The notes beneath the pieces were generated by a model. The model did no database searches. It was not told the origin of the DNA and was given only the letters and a program-made list of their open reading frames with translations. DNA of 64,000 nt. It comes from Actinopolymorpha cephalotaxi. GTDB taxonomy: Bacteria > Actinomycetota > Actinomycetes > Propionibacteriales > Actinopolymorphaceae. The stretch spans positions 124,001 through 188,000 of the forward strand of contig NZ_JACBZA010000001.1 in NCBI RefSeq assembly GCF_013408535.1, read 5' to 3'. Made by a program: the position numbers and the translations under genes. This document shows positions 44,442 through 54,400 of this stretch, piece by piece (the stretch's first letter is position 1; every line of letters starts with the position of its first letter).

Positions 44442-45506
44442 TCAACGCGGTTGGTGCGGTCCGCTGGACTCCCGTACGACCAGTTCCGGCTGGAACAGCA
44501 CCTGTTCGTGCTCGTGCTGTCCGCGGGTCCCGGCCTCGGCGAGGAGGAGGTCGGCGGCGGCCCGGCCGATCTGGTAGCGCGGCTGGCGGATGGACGTCAG
44601 CGGGGTGGTGAGCACGGCCGCGAACTCCACGTCGTCGTACCCCACCACCGCGACGTCGTCGGGCACGCCGAGACCGCGGGCACGCAGCCCGCGCAGCACG
44701 CCGAGCGCGGTCAGGTCGTTGACGCAGAGGATCGCGGTGACACCGTCGGCCTGGTCCAGCACCCGGGTGAGGGCCTGCTCGCCGCCGTCGGCGTTCAGCG
44801 CGCTGACGGTCACCTCCACCAGCGAGCCGGACAGCGTGAGACCGGCGGCCTTCAGCGCCTTCCGAACTCCCTTGCGCCGGTCCGCGCACTGCCGGATCTT
44901 CGTGGGTCCGTTGACGAACGCGATCCGCCGGTGGCCCAGCGAGATCAGGTGCGCGGCGGCGAGCTCGCCGCCGCGTACGTCGTCCACTCCGACCGAGCAC
45001 ATCGTGCCGCCGTCGCTGCGGTCGAGCAGCACGACGGCGGTGCCGCGGGCGCGGGCCTGGTCCAGCCAGGTGAGGTCCTCCTCCGCCGGGCTGACCAGGA
45101 CGCCCTGCACACCCTGTTCCTCCAGCAGCCGGAGGTAGCGCAGCTCGCGTTCGTTGCTCTCGTCGGAGCTGGCCAGGATGAGGATGTGGTCGTCCTCGGC
45201 GAGACGGTCCTCGATGCCGCGGGCGACGTCGGTGAAGAAGGGGTTGGCGATGTCGAGGACGATCGCCCCGACCGCACGGCTGGTGCCGGCACGGAGCTGG
45301 CGGGCCGAACCGTTGCGGACGAAGCCGAGAGTGGCGATGGCCTCCTCCACCCTGCGCCGGGTTTCCTCGGCCACCAGTGCGGGTTTGTTCAGCACGTTCG
45401 AAACGGTCCCGACAGACACGCCCGCGAGTTCGGCCACGTCCCGAATTCCCCGGCGACGCGCGGAGCTGTGCGGCGTACGACCCACGCTTTCGACAATCGC
45501 CGCCAT
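44442..45506 (-). CDS. LacI family regulator of the rhamnosidase gene, 354 aa
   Basis: Helix-turn-helix GIRDVAELAGVSVGTVSNVLNKPALVAEETRRRVEEAIATLGF (20-62), hinge ARQLRAG, then AVGAIVLDIANPFFTDVARGIEDRL and a full sugar-binding domain ending VLFQPELVVRESS. Divergent from alpha-L-rhamnosidase, so rhamnose or a rhamnoside is the likely inducer. GGGAGGG is correctly placed before the ATG at 45506. Confidence 0.92.
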   Translation of the reverse strand: MAAIVESVGRTPHSSARRRGIRDVAELAGVSVGTVSNVLNKPALVAEETRRRVEEAIATLGFVRNGSARQLRAGTSRAVGAIVLDIANPFFTDVARGIEDRLAEDDHILILASSDESNERELRYLRLLEEQGVQGVLVSPAEEDLTWLDQARARGTAVVLLDRSDGGTMCSVGVDDVRGGELAAAHLISLGHRRIAFVNGPTKIRQCADRRKGVRKALKAAGLTLSGSLVEVTVSALNADGGEQALTRVLDQADGVTAILCVNDLTALGVLRGLRARGLGVPDDVAVVGYDDVEFAAVLTTPLTSIRQPRYQIGRAAADLLLAEAGTRGQHEHEQVLFQPELVVRESSGPHQPR

Positions 45507-45776
45507 GAAATCCCTCCCACAGTAAGGCCCGCCCCGGAAAGGCATTCCCCGGAACCGGCCATGAAACGCACCCGCCGGACCGGCCGCGAAGAGCGGACCC
45601 GAACCGCCGGGCTAATGCCCACCTGCGAAGCCACACACGAAGCCAGACACGAAGCCACACACGAACCAGGCTTGGGATCCAGCATAGGAGCCCTTGACAG
45701 TCCGCTGCGCCGACAATAGCGTCACTCGCGCGAATCTTGAAAGGTTTCACCGCCCATTCAACGGACGGACTGTGAC
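45507..45776 (+). promoter_or_regulatory. Rhamnosidase promoter and LacI-type operator
   Basis: TTGACA (45694-45699), a 17-bp spacer and TAGCGT (45717-45722) form a near-consensus promoter. TGAAAGGTTTCA (45738-45749), a LacI-type palindrome, lies just after the predicted start site, where bound repressor would block elongation. Nearer the lacI gene are GGAAAGGCATTCC (45536-45548, possible autoregulation) and three 12-bp repeats of CGAAGCCACACA (~45626-45665). Confidence 0.7.
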
Positions 45777-48700
45777 GTGGACGAAACCGCCGGGCCACTT
45801 CGGCCGCACGATCTTCGGACAGAAACCGCGAAATCCCCCCTCGGCCTGGACGAGCCCAGGCCGCTTCTGGCCTGGGAACTGACCGGAAACGGCCGGAGCA
45901 GGGCGCAGCGCGGTTACCGCATCCGGCTTTTCCCGGCCGCGGCCGGCGCCGATCCGCTCGCGGACGGCGGCGACGTGCACCCCGCTGTCGTGTGGGACTC
46001 CGGTGAGGTGACCTCGCGCGACTCGGCCGGTGTGGAGTACGCCGGTCCGGTACTGGCCGCCCGTGAGCGGTACGCCTGGGCGGTGCGGGTGACCGACGAG
46101 TCCGGGCGCGACTCGGGGTGGAGCGAGCCGGCGGAGTTCGAGCTGGGCCTGTTGACGGAGTCGGACTGGCACGCGGACGGCGTCGGCACGCGGTGGATCG
46201 GCTCGCCCGGCGAGGACGACCTGTCCGGCGCGGTGTCGCTGGACTACGCGGGCCGGCCGCGGCACCGGATCGAACGCGTGTGGCTGCCCGGCGACCTGTC
46301 CTCGGCCGCGCGCACCGCCTACTTCAGGACGCGGTTCGAGGTGCCGGACGGTTCGGTCCCCGAGCGCGTGCGCGTCGTGGCCGACGCGAGTGACGCGGCC
46401 GTTCGCGTGTACTGCAACGGACGTGAGGTCGCCGCGGACGGCACCCCGATCGAGGCGGGCGTGCTGCGTACGGGCTCGAACGTGCTCGCGGTCGCCGTCG
46501 ACGGCAACCCGAAGACGCGCACGCAGACGCACACACAGACGGACCCCGCAACGCACGCGAACGACGTGTCGGGTCTGGTGGTGCACCTGAACGCCGAGTC
46601 GGGCGAGGACGACGTCGTGGTGACCAGCGACGACAGCTGGCGGTGCTCGCCGGTCGCGGACGACGGCTGGGAGACCACCGACCACGACGACTCGGGCTGG
46701 CAGCTGGCGCAGGCGTTCGGTCTGCACGGTGTCGCGCCGCACGGCCGCTCACCCCTCAGCCACCGCCCCACTCCCTATCTGCGCAAGGAGTTCCGGACCG
46801 GCGCACCGGTTCGCCGCGCCCGGCTTTACGCCACCGCGCTCGGCATCTACGAGGCCCGGTTGAACGGCGAGCGGGTCGGCGACCACCGGTTCGCTCCGGG
46901 CTGGACCGACTACGCCCGCCGCGTTCCGTACCAGACCTACGACGTGACCGACCTGGTGCGCTCCGGCGACAACGTGCTGGCCGGCGTGCTCGCCGACGGG
47001 TGGTACACCGGCAACGTCTGCTGGTTCGGTCCGTTCCAGTACGGCCGGCATCGTGCGTTCCGCGCGCGGCTCGAGGTCGAGCACACCGACGGCACGCGCA
47101 CAGTCGTGGCCACCGACGAGTCCTGGCGGGTGGGCGAGGGAGCGACGAGGTACACCGACCTGCAGAACGGCGAGGTCGTCGACGCCCGGCTGGAACCAGC
47201 CGGTTGGGACCTGCCCGGCTTCGACGACTCCGCCTGGCCGCACGCGGTCGCCGGCTCACCCAGGCACGGTCCGCTGGAAGCCGAGGTGGCCCCGCCGATC
47301 CGTGTCAAGGAGACCTTGCCCGCGGTCACCGTCACCGCGCCCCGGCCGGGTGTGCACCTGGTCGACTTCGGCCAGAACCTCGTCGGCTGGGTGCGGTTGC
47401 GCGTACGCGGACAGGCCGGCACCAGGCTGCTGGTGCGGCACGCCGAGGTGCTCGACCACCGCGGCGAGCTGTACGTCGAGGCGCTGCGCGACGCGCGAGC
47501 CACCGACGAATACGTCCTGCGCGGCGATCCCGACGGCGAGGTGTTCGAACCCCGCTTCACCGTGCACGGGTTCCGGTACGCCGAGATCGTCGGCTTGGCG
47601 GGCGACCTCGACCCGGCCGACGTGCAGGCGAAGGTCGTCTACGCCGACATGGAGCAGATCGGCGCGTTCGAATGCTCCGACCCGCGGCTCAACCAGCTGC
47701 AGCACAACATCGTCTGGGGTCAGCGCGGCAACTTCCTCAGCGTCCCGACCGACTGCCCGCAGCGCGACGAGCGGCTCGGCTGGACCGGCGACGCGCAGGT
47801 CTTCGCCTCCACCGCGGCGTACAACTACGACGTCCGTTCGTTCCTGCGCAAGTGGCTGCGCGACCTGCGCGACGGCCAGCAGCCCGACGGCGGCGTACCC
47901 CACGTCGCTCCGGACGTGCTCTCGCCGCAGTCGTTCCTGATGGGCGGTGACGGCCGTGCGGCCGCGGGTGCCGCCGGGTGGGGCGACGCGATGGAGATCG
48001 TGCCGTGGGAACTGCTGCGCGTGTACGGCGACCGCCGGGTGGTCGCGGAGAACCTCGCCGCGGTCGGTTCCTGGCTGGACTATCTCGAGGAACACAGCAC
48101 CGACTTCGTGCGGCCGGCCGAGGGGTTCGCGGACTGGCTGGCGCCGATGCCGACCCCCGCCGACCTGGTGGCCACCGCGTTCTTCGCCTACGCCGCCCGG
48201 GTCGCCGGGTGGCTGGCCGCCGAGCTCGACCGGGCCGACGAGGCGGCCAGGTGGGAGAAGCTGTACGACCAGGTGCGGGCGGCGTTCCGGGCCCGCTACG
48301 TGCGCGGCGGCGGGCGGGTGCAGTCCGGCACCCAGACGTCGTACGTGCTCGCGCTGCACTTCGGGCTGCTCGAGCCCGGGGAGGAGCCACTCGCCGCGCG
48401 GCACCTGGTGGAGGAGATCGCCTCCCGCAACTGGCACCTCGCCACCGGTTTCCTGGGCACGCCCTACCTGCTGCCGGTGCTGTCGAGGTTCGGCTTCGAG
48501 GACGTGGCGTTCCGGCTGCTCACCCAGGACACCTTCCCGTCCTGGCTCTACCCCGTCGTGCACGGCGACGCCACCACGATGTGGGAGCGCTGGGACTCCT
48601 GGAGCGACTCGCGCGGCTTCCAGGACCCGGGCATGACGTCGTTCAACCACTACGCCTACGGCGCGGTCGGGGAGTGGATCTACCAGACGCTCGGCGGGAT

Positions 48701-49031
48701 CGCGCCGGGAGAGCCGGGCTACCGCACGGTGGTGGTCCGTCCGCGCGCCGGCGGCGACGTCAGCTGGGCGCGGGCGTCCCTGCGGACGCCGTACGGCAAG
48801 GTGTCGACGCGCTGGCGGCGGACGCCGGAGGGGGCGTTCACCCTCGAGGTCACGCTGCCCCCGAACGTCACCGGCGAGGTCTGGCTACCGACGGCGGACG
48901 CGTCCGGGGTGACCGAGAGCGGCGAGCCGCTCGCCGGGGCGGACGGCCTGGCGGTGGAGCGGAGCGGCGACGAGACGCTGGTCCGGTTGGGTTCGGGCAC
49001 GTACGTGTTCCAGGTGCCGGCCACGACCTGA
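45777..49031 (+). CDS. Alpha-L-rhamnosidase, GH78, 1084 aa
   Basis: Multi-domain GH78: N-terminal beta-sandwiches (SPLGLDEPRPLLAWELTGNGRSRAQ is the typical opening; YLRKEFRTGAPVRRARLYATALGIYEARLNGERVGD the carbohydrate-binding part), then an (alpha/alpha)6 barrel with catalytic acid in DCPQRDERLGWTGDAQVFA (~655-675) and WLYPVVHGDATTMWERWDSW (~920). Removes terminal L-rhamnose from glycosides. No signal peptide, so it acts in the cytosol on imported substrates. GTG start at 45777. Regulated by the divergent LacI protein. Confidence 0.93.
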   Translation: MDETAGPLRPHDLRTETAKSPLGLDEPRPLLAWELTGNGRSRAQRGYRIRLFPAAAGADPLADGGDVHPAVVWDSGEVTSRDSAGVEYAGPVLAARERYAWAVRVTDESGRDSGWSEPAEFELGLLTESDWHADGVGTRWIGSPGEDDLSGAVSLDYAGRPRHRIERVWLPGDLSSAARTAYFRTRFEVPDGSVPERVRVVADASDAAVRVYCNGREVAADGTPIEAGVLRTGSNVLAVAVDGNPKTRTQTHTQTDPATHANDVSGLVVHLNAESGEDDVVVTSDDSWRCSPVADDGWETTDHDDSGWQLAQAFGLHGVAPHGRSPLSHRPTPYLRKEFRTGAPVRRARLYATALGIYEARLNGERVGDHRFAPGWTDYARRVPYQTYDVTDLVRSGDNVLAGVLADGWYTGNVCWFGPFQYGRHRAFRARLEVEHTDGTRTVVATDESWRVGEGATRYTDLQNGEVVDARLEPAGWDLPGFDDSAWPHAVAGSPRHGPLEAEVAPPIRVKETLPAVTVTAPRPGVHLVDFGQNLVGWVRLRVRGQAGTRLLVRHAEVLDHRGELYVEALRDARATDEYVLRGDPDGEVFEPRFTVHGFRYAEIVGLAGDLDPADVQAKVVYADMEQIGAFECSDPRLNQLQHNIVWGQRGNFLSVPTDCPQRDERLGWTGDAQVFASTAAYNYDVRSFLRKWLRDLRDGQQPDGGVPHVAPDVLSPQSFLMGGDGRAAAGAAGWGDAMEIVPWELLRVYGDRRVVAENLAAVGSWLDYLEEHSTDFVRPAEGFADWLAPMPTPADLVATAFFAYAARVAGWLAAELDRADEAARWEKLYDQVRAAFRARYVRGGGRVQSGTQTSYVLALHFGLLEPGEEPLAARHLVEEIASRNWHLATGFLGTPYLLPVLSRFGFEDVAFRLLTQDTFPSWLYPVVHGDATTMWERWDSWSDSRGFQDPGMTSFNHYAYGAVGEWIYQTLGGIAPGEPGYRTVVVRPRAGGDVSWARASLRTPYGKVSTRWRRTPEGAFTLEVTLPPNVTGEVWLPTADASGVTESGEPLAGADGLAVERSGDETLVRLGSGTYVFQVPATT

Positions 49032-49135
49032 CCGGGCTGACTGGGCCCGGCCGGCCGTGCGCCGGCCGGAGTGGGTGCCCGCGTTTCCCAGACGACCTGG
49101 GCACCCACCCCGGTCGGCGCGCGGTCAGCCGACCG

Positions 49136-49447
49136 TCAGCGGACGGCCGCGCCGCGGGGCCTGCGCAGCGTGTAGCCCACACCGCGCACGGTGTGGATCA
49201 GCGGCGGGTCCTGCTTGTCGATCTTGCGGCGGAGGTAGCTGATGTAGGACTCGACGATGCGGCTGTCCCCGCCCGCCTGGTAGTCCCACACCCGGTCCAG
49301 GATCTGGGTCTTGCTCACCACCTTCTCCGCGTTGATCAGCAGGTAGCGGAGGAGGTTGAACTCGGTGGGGGAGAGCCTGACGCTGACGCCGCTGCGGCGA
49401 ACCTCGTGGGCGTGCTCGTCGAGTTCCAGGTCACAGTAGGTCAACAC
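49136..49447 (-). pseudogene. Truncated OmpR-type response regulator (DNA-binding domain only)
   Basis: LELDEHAHEVRRSGVSVRLSPTEFNLLRYLLINAEKVVSKTQILDRVWDY and ESYISYLRRKIDKQDPPLIHTVRGVGYTLRRP form an intact winged helix of the PhoB/OmpR (MtrA-like) family. The receiver domain is missing. Homology continues only to a GPPVLTY linker remnant, and an in-frame TGA (49457-49459) precedes it. No sensor kinase adjacent. Either a decayed gene or a short stand-alone DNA-binding protein from the GTG at 49447. Confidence 0.75.
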
Positions 49448-49767
49448 CGGCGGTCCTCAGGGGTCGAAATCGGGGCGGCTGGCTACGTCGGGAGCTTCGC
49501 CGTCAAACCTGAGAGCGACCTGTGATTTGGTCCAAGAGCAGGGAAGGTTTCCGCAAGCAGGTCCCCGAGAGTGCGCCGGCTCCGGCCGGAACGCCCGGAA
49601 ACGCTCCGGCAGGATCGGGAACCGGCGCATGGTGACCGTGCGTCGTAACGCAACGCGAGGACGTCGACACGTCAGGACATAGCGGCGGCGCCCCGGGCGA
49701 CAGGTGTCCCGGACCTGCCGGACATGCTTGGGTGGCGGGCAGAGGTACGACGACAAGGAGGCTCCGC
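49448..49767. other. Non-coding stretch between the regulator remnant and the nucleotidyltransferase
   Basis: No receiver-domain remnant can be read in any frame. The only clear signal is the ribosome binding site AAGGAGG (49755-49761) for the next gene. The stretch looks like the scar of a replaced or deleted 5' half. Confidence 0.4.
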
Positions 49768-50604
49768 ATGCGCAGCTGGCATTCGGACGCGCTGAACCAC
49801 ATCGCCGTGGCGGCCGCGGCGGACCGCGCGGTCACGCAGGCCTGGGTGTACGGCTCCGGGGCGAGTGGCGACCTCGACGAGTGGAGCGACCTCGACGTCG
49901 GCCTGGTGGTGTCCGGGGAGGACCCGCGCAAGATCGCGGCGCCGGACTGGCTCGCCTCCCTCGGCCCGATCTGGACCTTCCAGTGCGCCGACCGGGACGG
50001 CGGCGCACTGGTGCGGACGGTGTTCCGGGACGGGCGCCGGATCGACCTCAGCGCCGTCGGCGACCCGGAGGTGCTCCCGGCGGACCGGCGGCGGATCGAC
50101 CTGATCGTGAGTGACGCGGACCGCGTGGGCCAGCCGAGCCACCCGAGCCACCCGAGCCACCCGAGTCAACCGAGTCACCCGGATTCCGGTCCGGACGAGG
50201 TGGAGCTGCCCGACCTGGTGCACCAGTTCCGGTTCACCGCCGCGCTCGCCGTCGTCAAGGACGCCCGTGACGACCTGCTGATCGGCGGCCATCTCGCGCT
50301 GGAGCTGCCGCGCCTGTGCCTGGTCCTCGCCATGCTCCTGCGCGACCGCGCGGAGGGCACCGCGCACCACCGGTTCGGCGGCGCCCGCAACGACGTCTGG
50401 GACCACGTTCTCGACCTGATGCCCGAGCAGGACTCCGGGCGCGACAGCGTGCTCGACCTGGTGGACGCCTCGGCCGGACTGTTCGACGACCTCGCCGCGC
50501 GAGTGTGGCCCGACTACGTGCCAGACTGGTCCGGCCTCACGGTGCTGCTGGACCAGGCCCGGGAGCGCTGCCTTCTGGAGGGGCCCGCTATCGCCCGGCT
50601 CTGA
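49768..50604 (+). CDS. Nucleotidyltransferase, ANT(6)-like, 278 aa
   Basis: Nucleotidyltransferase core VYGSGASGDLDEWSDLDVGLVV (GSG...DxD metal site, ~27-48) and a C-terminal helical part (FRFTAALAVVKDARDDLLIGGHLALELPRLCLVLAMLLRD). Similar to aminoglycoside 6-adenylyltransferases; whether it modifies an antibiotic is unknown. A (SHP)n insert coded by 9-bp repeats (50133-50180) lies between the two domains. Confidence 0.75.
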   Translation: MRSWHSDALNHIAVAAAADRAVTQAWVYGSGASGDLDEWSDLDVGLVVSGEDPRKIAAPDWLASLGPIWTFQCADRDGGALVRTVFRDGRRIDLSAVGDPEVLPADRRRIDLIVSDADRVGQPSHPSHPSHPSQPSHPDSGPDEVELPDLVHQFRFTAALAVVKDARDDLLIGGHLALELPRLCLVLAMLLRDRAEGTAHHRFGGARNDVWDHVLDLMPEQDSGRDSVLDLVDASAGLFDDLAARVWPDYVPDWSGLTVLLDQARERCLLEGPAIARL

Positions 50605-51388
50605 CTCCGCCGAACCCGCGCCGGGCGAGTGCCTCGGCCATCGGGCGGAAACGCACGCCGGTGACGAGGTGTACGCCGTCGAAGGCGCCGCTGTCCCGGA
50701 TGCGTTCCACCTGGTCGCACGCCGCCTCGACGCCGGCCTGCCGATCCTGCCCGACCCGGCGGATCAGCTCCTCGGGGACGTCCAGGTCGGGGATGCTCGC
50801 CGCGAGCCGGCGGGCCATCGGCTCACTGGACAGCACCAGCACTCCGGCGTACGCCGGGCGGTCCGGCCCGTGCGTCTCCCGCCAGCGCACCTGCTCGGCC
50901 ACGTCGAAACCCACCTGCGCGAACACGAAGTCCGCCGCCCGCTTCCAGGCCGGCAGCGGGCCCGGCCCGGCGGCGACACCGGCGCGGAAACCCCCGCCCC
51001 GTAGGTCCGGCTCCTCGGCGAACCGCCGCACCTCCTCCAGCATGGCGCGCACCGTCAGGTCGCCGGTCCGGTTGCCGGAGGTGGGCTTGTCGCCGTACAC
51101 GAACACGAACCGCTGGACGCCGTACGCCGCCGCGGTGAGCAGGTCGCGGCGCAGGCCGAGCAAGTTGCGGTCCCGGGCGTTCAGGCAGGCCAGCCCGCGG
51201 CCGCCGGCACGCTGGATCTCGTGCGCGACGGCGACGCTGGAGATCGTCGCCCTGCCGAGGTGGTTGTCGGGGGCGAGGAAGGCGTCCGCGACGGGACCCA
51301 GCACCTCGATCTGCCGGCGGACGTGGGCGAGATCGGGCCGCGCGGGCGGCTCGACCTCGCAGACGACCTCGAACGCGGGAGTGGGCAC
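50588..51388 (-). CDS. Methylenetetrahydrofolate reductase-like protein, 266 aa
   Basis: TIM-barrel protein with FEVVCEVEPPARPDLAHVRRQIEVL, APDNHLGRATISSVAVAHEIQ, LACLNARDRNLLGLRRDLLTAAAYGVQRFVFVYGDKP and FVFAQVGFDV, as in MetF. Shorter and diverged from MetF, and not in a methionine operon, so it may be an accessory family member using another substrate. Overlaps the nucleotidyltransferase by 17 bp tail to tail. Confidence 0.75.
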   Translation of the reverse strand: MPTPAFEVVCEVEPPARPDLAHVRRQIEVLGPVADAFLAPDNHLGRATISSVAVAHEIQRAGGRGLACLNARDRNLLGLRRDLLTAAAYGVQRFVFVYGDKPTSGNRTGDLTVRAMLEEVRRFAEEPDLRGGGFRAGVAAGPGPLPAWKRAADFVFAQVGFDVAEQVRWRETHGPDRPAYAGVLVLSSEPMARRLAASIPDLDVPEELIRRVGQDRQAGVEAACDQVERIRDSGAFDGVHLVTGVRFRPMAEALARRGFGGVRAGR

Positions 51389-51448
51389 CCGCTCACCTTA
51401 GGCCGTACATCCAGGCTGCCTACTCCGCGTCGCTCCTCGCCCGGGCGC

Positions 51449-54400
51449 TCAGCGGTGGGTCAGGTGGTACGCCCGGACCAGGGTCTGGTCCACGGTGTTG
51501 CCCGCCCCGTCGTCGGCGGTGACCCGCAACGACACCGAACCCGATCCCCGCACCCGGGGGTGGTGGTAGGTCGCGGTGAAGCCGGCGGCCTCACCGGCCT
51601 CCCCGGCGCCCGGTGTGGACCGTACGGTCGCCCGCCGCCAGGTCGTGCCCTCGTCGAAGGAGACCCAGACCGCGACCGATCGCACCTCGGGCGCCGCCGA
51701 TCCCAACTGGTGGCCCACCCGGAGCCGCAGCGAGACGTCCCGGTCGTCGGCCGCGGTGTTGGCGAGGTCCAGGGCCGAGCGGCCGGTGGCCGGGTCCACG
51801 ACGCCGGTGTAGTCGACGTCGACCAGCGGTAGGACGTACTCCCCGCCGTTGCCGGCGGAGCGGAACGTCCACGTGGACCGGGCGTGGGTGGACAGCCCGA
51901 AGACCGTCTCGTCGGGGTCGACCTCGGTCTCCAGCCGGTAGCCCGACTCGGCGGCCGGCACCTGCGCCGACCCCCGCAGCCCGTAGTCACTGGACGCGAT
52001 CAGCGTCCCGTCCCGATAGAGCCGGCTCTGCGAGGTCGCCGGCCCGAGCGACGGGGTCCAGTGCCCGGCCGAGTCGGTCCAGGGCGCGATGTCATAGGTC
52101 AGCGTGTCGTGGAACCGCGTGCTCGCCCGCCGCGCGCCGCTCAGTGTCAACTCGGAGTTGGCAGGCCCGGGGGAGAACGGCGCGGCCAGCCAGTCCTCGG
52201 TGAGGCGCTGTCCGGGCTGGTATGCCGGCAGGTCCCGGGTGTACATCACGTCGCCGGGATTGCCGTAGCGGTACTGCCAACTGGGCTGCACCCCCACGTC
52301 CGGTCGCGCGGTGACGTACTCGGTCCGGGTGCGGCCGAGCAGGGGCAGGTAGTCGGCCACCAGGGTCGAACCGCACGCGCAGGGCGCGGCGACGAAGTTG
52401 TGCAGGCGCCAGCCGCGTTCGCCGGTGCCGGTGGTGGACAGGCGTACGTCGACCTGCGCGACGTCATCGGGCCGGACGACGTAGGAAAGCTGCCGCGGGA
52501 CCTGCCCCTGCTCCACGTAGGCGACGTCGTAGGCGTACGGCGCCACCGGCTCGCCCACGAACCGCACCGACGCCGGCCCGCGGCCCAGCACCGCGACCAG
52601 CGCGTCACCGTCGGACTTCGGCGCCGCCAGCACCGGCACCGGGCCGCCGGCGGACGGCCAGAACACGCCGGGCTCGGCGGAGGTGAGCAGCACCGCCCGG
52701 GCGCCCTTCGCCACCACGGCGGACACCTGGTCGGCGTAGGACACGTCCGAGCTCTCCCGGACCACCGCGAGCTTGCCGCGCAGGTCGGCCCCTGCCAGAT
52801 CGTCCGGGCTCGCGGTGCCCGCGTCCGCGGCGGCCATCACCACGGTGCCGTCGATCGGCGGCCCGCCCTCCCAGACCGGGTGCAGGACGCCGTCGCCCGG
52901 TGGGCGTGCGCCGCCGACGATCCGTCCGGTGAGGACAGGTGGCCCGGCGTCGAAGGCGGTGGTCACCACGAACGGCGCGTCGTCGACCCGGTCGGTGCCG
53001 GCCACCGACACCTTCTCCGGTGAGCCGTCGCCGACCATCACGCCGAGGGCGTCGAAGCTGCGGTACGGCGTTCCGGGTGTGCCCCGCCACCACGACAGCG
53101 CCAGCGACCGGATCGTCGAGGCGCGCGGTGTCGTGAGCCGCACCGGCTCCGCCTTGCGGGCGTCGAGGACGATCGAGAAGTTCGGTGCGTACGCGTGCAC
53201 GCGCGGGATGGCGACCACGCTGTGTTCCTCGACGAATCGCCCGGACTCGTCGAAGGTGAGGATGTCGGCCCACAGGTTGTAGTCACCCTCGGGCACCCGT
53301 CGAAGCTGCTCGGTCTCGCCCGGGTCGAGGTAGAAGTAGTCGGGGTAGTAGCGGCCGTCGAAGTCCTCCTTCTTGTACGGCGCCATCCGCAGCGTGGCGT
53401 AGGCCGGACGTCCGTGCCGGTCCAGCGCCTTCACCGAGATGTCCACGGTGTCGTCCTGCTTGTAGAAGCCCACGGTGGTTCGGATCGCGAGATCGGCGCC
53501 ATCGGGGACCGCCGCGGCGGTGGCGACCACGGCGCCGGTATAGCTGCTCGGTGCGATCGTGCGGGCGTCCACGGTGACGGTCGTCTGGCCGGATCCACCG
53601 GCCGGCAGGGTCAGTTGCGCCGGGGTGACGGTGAGGCCGGAGGCGTCGCCGGGCTGGCCCTTCTGGTCGGTCAGCGTCGTGGACAGGTGCAGGGTGACCG
53701 GATCCTCGCCGTCGTTGCGGTATGTCAACGTCTTCTTGACGACCATCGCCGAGTCGTCGTACGGCCGGGCGAAGTAGCCCGCGTCGACGGTGCCCTGGTC
53801 GACCCGGACCTGCTGGCGGGTGGCGCGGTCGACGTCGATCCGGCCGGCGCCCTGGTCGACGACTGTCGCGCCGTTGATCCGCACGGTGGTCGATGTCAAG
53901 GCAGCCTTGACATCGGCCACGGTCCAGCCGGGATGCTCCTGCAACAGCAGGGCCGCGGAGCCGGCGACGTGTGGAGTTGCCATCGAGGTGCCGGTCATCG
54001 TGGTGTACGGGCTGCCGTCGCCGGTGCCGGCGGCCTGCGCGGCGGTGATGCTCACGCCGGGCGCGACCACCTCGGGCTTGATCGCGGTGTCGCCGAGCCG
54101 GCCCCGGCGTGACCCCGCGTACATCCGGTCCTGCTTGGAGACGGCGCCGACGGTGAGCGCGTCGCCGGCCGCACCGGGTGACGTCACGAACCTGCTGTCC
54201 TGTCCGTACGGGTTGAAGTTGCCGGCCGCGACGACGAACAACGTGCCGTAGCGGTCGGACAGGTCGTCCAGTGCCCGGCTCACCGGGTCGTCACCGCGGG
54301 ACGGATCCCCGCCCAGGCTGAGGTTCACGACGTCGGCGCCCGCGCTCGCCGCCCACTGCATGCCCTCGATCACCTGCGACATCGAGCCGGAGCCGTCGTC

